NCBI GenBank assembly: GCA_009602735.1
Contig: WELA01007798.1
Coordinates: 1-64,000, forward strand
Reading direction: 5' to 3'
Source: Mesotaenium endlicherianum
Taxonomy: Eukaryota; Streptophyta; Zygnematophyceae; Zygnematales; Mesotaeniaceae
DNA length: 64,000 nucleotides
The notes under the pieces are model-generated. The model was not told the DNA's origin. It worked only from the letters and a program-made list of their open reading frames with translations, and ran no database searches. A program made the position numbers and the translations under genes. This document shows, in pieces, positions 56,912 to 64,000 of the stretch (position 1 is its first letter; each line of letters opens with the position of its first letter).

Positions 56912-57417
56912 TGTAGTGAAACAGATAGATAAAGTACTCAATAAGTAGAAAAATTTATCTATTCAAGACAAGGATCTTTGAAGACAAGTGGTAGCTTCTT
57001 GAAAGAGAGATGACTTTTGGAAAATTAATATATTTCTGGAATGTGGCACGTACAAGAGTGATTCTGGAATGCCTTTCTACGTTCTAGCTCTTGTTTATAT
57101 GCTTGCTACATGAGTAATTTCTAAGAAGGTGCATGTTGATGTGTTGGCACCCAACACATCCCAAAACTTGCCACCTCTTTTCTAGAATAATGTACACATG
57201 TCCTTTTGACCTCAAAATGGCACATTTGACTATTTTTGCCACATGGAGTTCTTCTAGGTCCTTCCTCTAACTTTGGAAATGCCTTGGAAGGTTCAAAGGA
57301 CATGAACCAAGTTACTAGAGTATCTATTCACACTTGAATCCACACAATACTAGTTTGAGTATATTCAAATGCATTAAAATAGAAGCAAACTAATATAATA
57401 AAACTCAAATCACTACA
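56912..57417 (-). repeat. gypsy D 5' LTR
   Basis: 506 bp, TGTAGTGAAACAG to AATCACTACA on the plus strand. Next to it (about 56899-56910) is a mutated primer-binding site, minus-strand AGGTATCGGAGC. Confidence 0.9.
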
Positions 57418-58138
57418 CTAAGGTCCTGTAAGCAGTCAAAGCCGAGGCTCTTGATTTTGTACGATGTACCTCACATGGACTTAGATCATCTTCATAGCCG
57501 GCTTAAACTTGTGTGCACGAGCCCTCTGCATGACCCTGTACGGGCCCTCCTCCTAACTGTCGGAAGCTGGTGGTATTTGACATCGACGTTAACAATCGAC
57601 GTCGAACACTCTCAATGGCTTCATTTCATCAACCATCTCTAAAGTGACAAAGACAAATATGCCGGATGTCATTGTAGAGGCTCATTAACGGTGTGGCGAA
57701 TAACTCTAACGACATAAAAAGTCTCATTAGTCAAAGACAAAACGTCGATGTCGGAGTACATCGGCATATTGCGTCACAACCTCCGGATCATGATGCCTAA
57801 CCATTTCTAAGTAACGTTTGAAGATTCACAATGGACGTCAATTAGCAACGTGTCAGGCGCACACAGCCAAAAAACATAGCGATTAATGCACAAGTACCTT
57901 TTTGCTTGGATCGGCAAGAAGCGTCGGAGGATTTTGGTATCTTTCCTTCACAAAATGCATTCGAGTCGCTCATAAGGACCAATATCATACCAGTCGGGCC
58001 AATTCGGCTTGGATGGAAATCCAATTGGTCAACAGACCTCGGTATGATGGATCATGAGCCATGTCCGACCTCGGGGTGCTGCTTGCTCCCTCACTCGCTC
58101 CCTCCACACCTTCCTCGTTTGCTCATCCCAACAACCGT
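57418..58138. other. 721-bp spacer between two head-to-head gypsy elements
   Basis: No gene or repeat recognised. It contains several gacgt-rich strings (tcgacgt, acatcgacgtt). The 5' LTRs of copies D and E face each other across it. Confidence 0.5.
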
Positions 58139-58641
58139 TGTAGTGATTTGAGTTATTATACATTAGTTTGCATATATTTTAATGTTTTCAAATATATTTG
58201 AAGTAGTATGGTGTCGAGGCAAGTGTGAATAGGTACTCTAGTAACTTGGTTCATGTCCTTTGAACCTTCCAAGGCATTTTCGAAGTTAGAGGAAGGACCT
58301 AGAAGAACTCCATGTGGCAAAAGTCAGATGTGCCATTTTTAGGTCAAAAGGACATGTGTACATTATTCTAGAAAGAGGTGGCAAGTTTTGGGATGTGTTG
58401 GGTGCCAACACATCAACATACACCTTCCTAGAAATTACTTATGTAGCAAGTATATAAACAAGAGCTAGAACATAGAAAGACATTCCAGAATCACTCTTGT
58501 ACTTGCCAAAATCCAGAAATATATTAACTTTCAAGAAGCCATCTCTCTTTCAAGAAGCTACCACTTGTGTTCAAAGATCCTTGTCTTGAATAGATAAAGT
58601 ATTCTGTTTTACTAAGTACTTTATCTATCTGTTTCACTACA
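58139..58641 (+). repeat. gypsy E 5' LTR
   Basis: 503 bp, TGTAGTGATTTG to TTTCACTACA, with the TGTAGTGA/TCACTACA terminal inverted repeat. It contains the element's promoter; a possible TATA-type string (agtatataaac) lies near 58449. Confidence 0.92.
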
Positions 58642-58642
58642 G

Positions 58643-58654
58643 TGGTATCGGAGC
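58643..58654 (+). promoter_or_regulatory. gypsy E primer-binding site
   Basis: TGGTATCGGAGC one base after the LTR end, complementary to the 3' end expected for an initiator tRNA-Met and identical to the copia site at 22019-22030. Confidence 0.85.
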
Positions 58655-58678
58655 TAGGCACTTTGGTAGCACAAGAAG

Positions 58679-59959
58679 ATGGCCGATCCTCAAGACCAAC
58701 AGCAAGCTTTCGAAGGAAGCCCTTCCTCTCCAAGACACCCTCCTCCAGCGCCGATGGGAGAGCCCACTCAAGAAAATCTGCAACAACAAGAAGCACCACA
58801 AGGAGGAGCACACCCTCCTCCAGCGTCGATGGGAGAGCCTACTCAAGGAAATCTTCAACAACAAGAAGCACCACAAGGAGGAGCACCATCACATCCCGTG
58901 GCAGCCGCTAAAGCAAAGTTGACCCCACCACAAGGAGTTCCCGCAAATGAGTGGGCAGCCTTCCTAATGACCGTCCACAACCAAGTGGGCTTGGCCACCT
59001 ATGAAGCAACCGTGCAAGCGTCAAGAGAAGCTATGGCTGCCATGGTTGCCCCTATTGCGAGCAATGCTCAAAATCCAGCCCCGGCTCAAGCGCCTCCACA
59101 AGAGCCAACGAGAGCAAGGAAACTCATCAAGCCCGGCAAACCCGACACTTTCAACCCCGGGAAAGGTGCCAACCTGAATTTATGGCTCTACCAAGTGGAG
59201 ACGTACCTCGCATTCCTTGAAGTACCCGAGGAGGACTACGTTCCCTTTGCCGTTACCTTACTTAGAGGAGCAGCAACATCATGGTGGCGTAACTATCAAG
59301 CGGCTATATATCAAGCTATGGCGCACCCCATGCTCGGCCAAGAGCCCCCACCATCATATGCAAGATGGGCAGATTTTCGTGAGGCCCTCAAGAAGCAATT
59401 CATGCCCATCAATGCGGAGAAGATTGCCCGAGGAAAGCTCCACCATCTCAAGCAAACGACGTCCGTTCAAGAGTATACATCCAGATTTCACGCCCTCACT
59501 CTTGAGATCCCCAACATGTCTCTCGAGGAGAAGATTGACCGCTACATCTTTGGCCTCAAACCCAAGGTGGCAAAGGAAGTGGAGTTACGCGACTTGACGG
59601 ACTTCTCAAAGATCATTGAAGTGGCCCAAAAGGTGGATACCTTGGATTTCAAGCACTCCGTGCCTTCATCTTCACGGGTACCGACGACGCGGGTGTACGC
59701 AGCCCCTTCCACATCCGAATCTGGACCCACACCCATGGAAATCGGAGTTATTAAAAGGGACCCCGCGGCTGCCCGGAAGAGTGGAAGACCCTCCAATGAC
59801 ACTTATGATGCAAGAAACCAGCAAGGAGTGAAAGCAAGACTCTCCCCGGCTGAAAAAGAAGCTCTCATGACGGCTGGACTATGCTTTTATTGCAAGGAAA
59901 AGGGCCATCGTGCACTTTCATGCCCCAAAAAGTTGTCAAAAAACGGACAGCGCCGGTAG
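58679..59959 (+). CDS. gag: gypsy Gag polyprotein (426 aa)
   Basis: Structural protein that assembles the cytoplasmic particle and binds the element RNA. It starts at the first ATG after the primer-binding site ([18 protein letters not shown]), 25 nt downstream. Residues 1-90 are proline- and glutamine-rich, with a duplicated segment ([18 protein letters not shown] and [18 protein letters not shown]). The capsid part follows, with [47 protein letters not shown] and [14 protein letters not shown]. Near the C-terminus is one zinc knuckle, [14 protein letters not shown] (CX2CX4HX4C). The frame closes at TAG 59957-59959, overlapping the Pol frame, which is -1 relative to it. Copies B and D carry the same Gag without the internal duplication. 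No damage is visible. Confidence 0.92.
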   Translation: MADPQDQQQAFEGSPSSPRHPPPAPMGEPTQENLQQQEAPQGGAHPPPASMGEPTQGNLQQQEAPQGGAPSHPVAAAKAKLTPPQGVPANEWAAFLMTVHNQVGLATYEATVQASREAMAAMVAPIASNAQNPAPAQAPPQEPTRARKLIKPGKPDTFNPGKGANLNLWLYQVETYLAFLEVPEEDYVPFAVTLLRGAATSWWRNYQAAIYQAMAHPMLGQEPPPSYARWADFREALKKQFMPINAEKIARGKLHHLKQTTSVQEYTSRFHALTLEIPNMSLEEKIDRYIFGLKPKVAKEVELRDLTDFSKIIEVAQKVDTLDFKHSVPSSSRVPTTRVYAAPSTSESGPTPMEIGVIKRDPAAARKSGRPSNDTYDARNQQGVKARLSPAEKEALMTAGLCFYCKEKGHRALSCPKKLSKNGQRR

Positions 59960-62900
59960 GCCAGGAGCCTACCACCCCAAGACCCACTTCACGAGAAGGC
60001 AACACGCCAAGTGAGGTGGAGACCCCCGTTGAAGACGACGTTCCAGCCCCAATGAGTTTGAGAGGTTACCTTGGAGGAGAGAAGGTCCACATCTTGGTGG
60101 ATAGCGGAGCTCAAGGCAACTTCATTGCTGCAGATTTTGCCACCAAGCACGGTATTACTATGCGAACTCTTGACCACGACGAGGAGATTATGATGCCCGA
60201 TGGATTCTCCTATACTACCCCTTCCAAGAAGACGTACCCCTTGGCACTCTCTATCAAGTCCTTCAAGGATAGAGTAGTGTTCTCCCCCATGCAATTGGGC
60301 AAGTACGACGTCATCCTAGGGACGCCTTGGTTGACCAAGCACAACCCCCAAGTTGATTGGAGGACCGGTACTATCAAGATCAAGAATGACATCACTTCAA
60401 GAATCTGTATTTTGCGCGCAATCCAGAATATCCAGACCCAAGACATCCAGAAGCCGGCACACGAGATACTATTGTCCGCCCTCCAACTCAAGAGACTTGT
60501 GAGGAAGGGACACGAGCTTCTTTTGGCCTTGATCACGCCAAAAGACATCAAGAAAGACATCGAGAGTCAAGAAGGCAGCCCCGTTCCCAAGGAGATACAA
60601 GAAGTCTTAGAGGACTACAAAGAAGTGTTCTCCCCGGAATTGCCCAAGGGCCTACCCCCCAAAAGATTCGTAGACCACAAGATAGAGTTGGAGCCCGGAA
60701 GCAAGCCCATCTCTCGGCCTACGTTCAAAATGTCATACACGGAGCTAGACGAAGTCAAGAAGCAAATCAAGGAGCTACTGGAGCATGGCTTCATTCGACC
60801 TAGCAAGTCGCCATTTGGAGCCCCGGTGCTATTTGTCAAGAAGAAAGATGGTACCTTGAGGATGTGTGTGGACTATCGCGCCCTCAACAAGATCACCATC
60901 AAGAATCGATACCCGCTGCCGCGCATGGATGAGCTCATGGACCGGCTGGTTGGAGCCAAGTACTTCACGAAGATTGACTTACGGAGCGGCTACCACCAGA
61001 TTCGCATCGCAGAACCGGACATAGAGAAGACGGCATTCAGGACAAGATATGGACATTTTGAGTTCATGGTCCTGCCATTTGGACTCACCAACGCGCCAGC
61101 AACTTTCATGACTATGATGAACACCATATTTCAGCCCATGTTGGACAGATTTGTGGTGGTATTCATCGATGACATCCTTATCTACAGCAAGACCCTTGAA
61201 GAGCATGCGAGACACTTGAAAGAAGTCCTTGAAGTATTGAAGCAAAACAAGCTGTTTGCGAAGGAGTCAAAATGCGAGTTTGCCAAACAAGAAGTGGAGT
61301 TCCTAGGTCTCCACGTGACTGCTGATGGCATCAAGATAGACCCCAAGAAGACCACGGTGGTGGAGGAATGGCCAACCCCCACGACTAAGAAAGAACTCCA
61401 GTCATTCTTGGGATGTGCCAATTGGTACAGAAAATTCATCCAAGGCTTCTCGCACATAGCAGGCCCCTTGACAGATCTACTCAAGAAGGATAGGCTATAT
61501 ACATGGACCGAGAAAGAGGAAGAGGCATTTCAACAGTTAAAGCGAAGATAGACCACATCCCCGGTGCTCACTCTCCCAAGTCCAAACCCAGATTGGCCCT
61601 TCCACGTCATCACCGATGCATCTTCCTATGCAATAGGAGCAATCCTGCTTCAAGACCAAGGCAAGGGACTGCAGCCCATCGCCTACGAGTCAAGGAAGCT
61701 AAATCCAGCCGAGCAAAATTATACAACCACGGAGCGAGAGGCATTGGCGATTGTACATGCCTTGAAGGTTTGGCGCTGCTACGTTGAAGGACGCAAAGTA
61801 CTGGTCACCACGGACCACGAGGCGTTAAAGCACCTCCAAACGCAGCCGTATCTCTCAAGGAGACAAGCAAGATGGAGCGGATACTTGCAACAATACAACA
61901 TCACGATTCAGTACCAGCCCGGCAAGACAAACCCGGCTGACCCCCTCTCAAGACTGCAATTAAATGCAATAATGGTATCCCTGAAGACAGATCTGGAAGC
62001 TCGATTTTCAGCCGCCTATGAAAGAGACCCTTACTACAAGAACGGAGAAGCAGCCTTGGACCCATGCAAGAAGCAAGAAGGAAATTATTGGGTGAGGCAT
62101 GATACGGGCCAGAGATGTGTTCCTGATGACATAGAGCTCCGGCTCTTGCTTCTACGAGAAACACACGACAACCCTCTTGGAGGACACTTTGGAATCCTAA
62201 GGACCACGGGCGTTCTAGCTAGGACTTATTTTTGGCCAAGCATGTCTAAGCAAGTCAAGGAGTACTGCAGGAGCTGTGACACATGCCAAAGAATCAAGCC
62301 ATCATCGCAAAAGGCGGGAGGACTCCTCCAACCACTACCAATCCCCGAAAGACAATGGACGGACATCTCAATGGACCTTATCGTGGACTTGCCCGTGACA
62401 CCTCGAGGCCATAATGCAATACTCACGGTGGTGGACAGACTTACCAAGATGGCTCATTTTATTCCCACGACGACTAAGGCTACAGCACCACAACTTGCAA
62501 GACTCATCTTTGACAACATCTTCCGACTCCATGGACTACCATCAAGAATTGTGTCAGATAGAGATCCAAGATTCACAAGCCATTTCTGGAAAAATCTCTT
62601 CAAGAACTTGGGTACATCGCTGGATATGTCTACTGCCTACCACCCACAATCAGATGGGCAAACCGAGCGTATGAATCGTACCCTAAAGACCTCTCTAAAG
62701 GCCTACGTGTCTACCCTCGAGCAAGACTGGGACATGTACTTGACCCCCCTCGAGTTTGCCTACAACAACACTACGCAGGCCTCTACCCAAGAGTCCCCAT
62801 TCTTCCTCAACTATGGCTTCCATCCGACCACGCCACTGAGCTTCACGGCTGGCCATGATGAAGTACCTGCAGCCACAGATTTTATGGAGACATTAGAAGC

Positions 62901-63546
62901 AGCCCTTACAGCAGCGAAGAAAGCTCTACAACACGCGCAAGATGCTCAAGCAAGAGTGGCGAACAGATCCAGAAGAGAAATTACGTACAGAGTGGGTGAC
63001 AACGTGTTACTATCATCCAAGAACATTTCCCTGAACAACAGGCCTGCCGGCAGCAAGTTCTCTCCCAAGTATTTGGGACCCTTCAAGATTATCCAGCAAG
63101 TCAACCCCGTTGCTTTCAAGCTAGAACTTCCCCAGACTATGCACATCGACCCCGTATTCCACGCTTCCCTCTTCAAGCCATATGTGCAACCCGACAACAA
63201 GTTCCCAGGACGTGTGACAACCCCACCAGCCCCAACAATAGTGGATGATCATTTGGAGTACGAAGTGGAAGACATAGTGGCTATGAGAAATTTCAGGAGA
63301 CAGCAGCAATACTTGATCAAGTGGAAAGGATATCCAGATTCGGAGAATAGTTGGGTGGCGGCGCACTACCTTGACAAAGTTCAGAGAAAGTTGAAGCGCT
63401 TCCATGCCGCCAACCCCCATCTTGGACCAGCCCCAAGTCTCTCTACTAGAAGCCCGAAGACTTCAGGGAGGCAGCCTGCCACCATCAAGAAGCAGCAGAA
63501 GACCCCTTGGAGGCAGCCTGCAAGAACAAGAAAGAGGAAAAATTGA
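59881..63546 (+). pseudogene. pol: gypsy Pol polyprotein with a single in-frame TAG
   Basis: This frame encodes protease ([18 protein letters not shown]), reverse transcriptase (motif [14 protein letters not shown], the [10 protein letters not shown] block, catalytic [10 protein letters not shown]) and RNase H (FHVITDASSYAIGAILLQDQ, TDHEALKHLQTQ). Integrase follows, with its HHCC zinc domain (GGHFGILRTTG, CRSCDTCQ), the core D,D35E region (SMDLIVDLP, SDRDPRF, YHPQSDGQTERMNRTL), the GPF module (LGPFKIIQQVNPVAFKLE) and a C-terminal chromodomain (YLIKWKGYPDSENSWVAAHY). The order RT, RNase H, integrase and the chromodomain define a Ty3/gypsy chromovirus. TAG at 61549-61551 replaces the Leu codon (TTG) found in copies C and D, and cuts the polyprotein between RT and RNase H; the frame is otherwise open to 63546. 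Expression would depend on the -1 frameshift at 59938. Confidence 0.9.
59938..59973 (+). promoter_or_regulatory. predicted -1 ribosomal frameshift site (gag/pol)
   Basis: In the Gag frame, TCA AAA AAC contains the canonical slippery heptamer A-AAA-AAC (59938-59944). A 10-nt spacer follows, then a perfect 7-bp stem GGTAGGC/GCCTACC with loop CAGGA (59955-59973). A -1 slip enters the long Pol frame ([18 protein letters not shown]). The Gag stop lies inside the stem. Copy D keeps the stem-loop but has AAATAAC in the heptamer. The site fits the known pattern of retroelement frameshift signals; a pseudoknot was not found. Confidence 0.65.
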
Positions 63547-64000
63547 CATTAGACACTCTTCTCTTCTCGCAGTTTCTGGACAGAAAACTAAAACTGCTAC
63601 TGGTAATAGGTCTCTGCATAATAAATTCTGAAAATTTACCTGGCTGTAGTCCATGAGTAGCCGGTCATTTAGAGTCCAAGTTTGCTCAATTTGGAGCACT
63701 GGTGAGAGAGATATGATGCTCTAAGTAGAAGGGGGTCAGGCTGCTGGCATTGTTAGGACAGAATATGCCTTCTGACATTGTGCCTTCCCCTGAACTTGGA
63801 ATGCTCTGAAACTCAAGACTCTGGTAGAACATCTTACAGCGCCCAGTTTGAGACTTAGTTTGCAGAATTTGGAGAAGTATAGAAGGACTTATGATTTTCA
63901 GAAGTTTCTGCACAGATTTGGAGGAGTGCCTACTCTCTCAGCTCTCAACGACACTCCAGAAATGAGAATGCTCTCAAATTTGGTGACCCGGTAGAGTTCT
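63547..64000 (+). other. 3' non-coding region of gypsy E
   Basis: Homologous, in inverted orientation, to 34114-34750 and 51580-52206 in copies C and D. No coding content. The polypurine tract and 3' LTR lie beyond the window. Confidence 0.8.

Larger units (their letters stand above)
50990..57417 (-). mobile_element. complete Ty3/gypsy chromovirus, copy D (defective)
   Basis: 6,428 bp on the minus strand with LTRs of about 500 bp at both ends. Flanks give a 4-bp match CTAA (50986-50989 and 57418-57421), or ACTAA if one terminal base is shared. The two LTRs differ at roughly one position in ten by eye, so this is an older insertion than the copia at 17 kb. Gag and Pol carry several frameshifts, deletions and stops. 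Confidence 0.9.
58139..64000 (+). mobile_element. nearly intact Ty3/gypsy chromovirus, copy E (runs off the window)
   Basis: 5' LTR, primer-binding site, Gag, a predicted frameshift site and Pol, all on the plus strand. By comparison with copy D the 3' non-coding region should end about 200-300 bp beyond the window, so the 3' LTR and target duplication cannot be seen. The left flank is ACCGT. Apart from one nonsense codon the coding region looks complete, making this the best representative of the family here. Confidence 0.92.

Noticed and set aside
59974-60060. Pseudoknot partner for the gag/pol stem-loop
   Set aside because: I found no convincing complement to the CAGGA loop immediately downstream. 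Only the simple stem-loop is claimed.
19372-61551. UAG reassigned to a sense codon, since five nonsense codons in the copia and gypsy Pol are TAG
   Set aside because: The replaced residues differ (Q, probably W, and L), and other pseudogenes here have TAA and TGA. TAG also ends the intact Gag at 59957. Ordinary mutation explains it.

Overview
This is transposon-dense nuclear DNA from a plant-like eukaryote. I place it in the streptophytes (a seedless plant or charophyte alga fits) from its Ty3/gypsy chromovirus, Ty1/copia, hAT and PiggyBac content and from GT...AG splice-like junctions; the species cannot be named from sequence. No intact host gene is evident. A single N at 14810 lies in a poly-C tract, as in a draft assembly.

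Layout. 1-623 is the 3' end and LTR of a gypsy element, which appears to have landed in the 3' end of a large hAT transposon (about 624-9379, minus strand). That hAT carries a BED-finger transposase exon (4071-2567), a dimerisation exon (2329-1710) and, upstream of them, a roughly 4.7 kb stretch built of a GC-rich hairpin minisatellite with short exon-like islands. 9450-10900 is a decayed F-box/LRR-like gene. 11670-14800 is a patchwork of a copia fragment, a dispersed repeat, a gag fragment and an eroded hAT end. 15145-15503 is a 359-bp MITE with a perfect 8-bp target duplication.

17158-22391 is a complete copia element (361-bp LTRs, CTACA target duplication) disabled by four in-frame TAG codons and one frameshift. 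22591-24075 is a PiggyBac-like transposase pseudogene split by a second copy of the MITE (23582-23940). 25790-26267 and 33592-36802 are gypsy fragments. 26.3-33.6 kb and 36.8-47.3 kb hold mostly unrecognised, eroded sequence with a few gene-like exons and internal repeats.

47343-50890 is a hAT derivative with intact ends and a perfect 8-bp target duplication but no transposase. 50990-57417 is a complete but heavily mutated gypsy element on the minus strand. 58139 to the window end is a gypsy element of the same family on the plus strand, nearly intact: Gag, a predicted -1 frameshift site, and a Pol interrupted by one TAG. These two face each other head to head across 721 bp.

The most informative signals are the hairpin minisatellite with exon islands inside the hAT gene, the canonical slippery heptamer plus stem-loop at the gypsy gag/pol junction, palindromes kept at identical distances from the ends of two hAT elements, and the MITE pair with one copy inside a PiggyBac gene. 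All function calls rest on reading motifs by eye.
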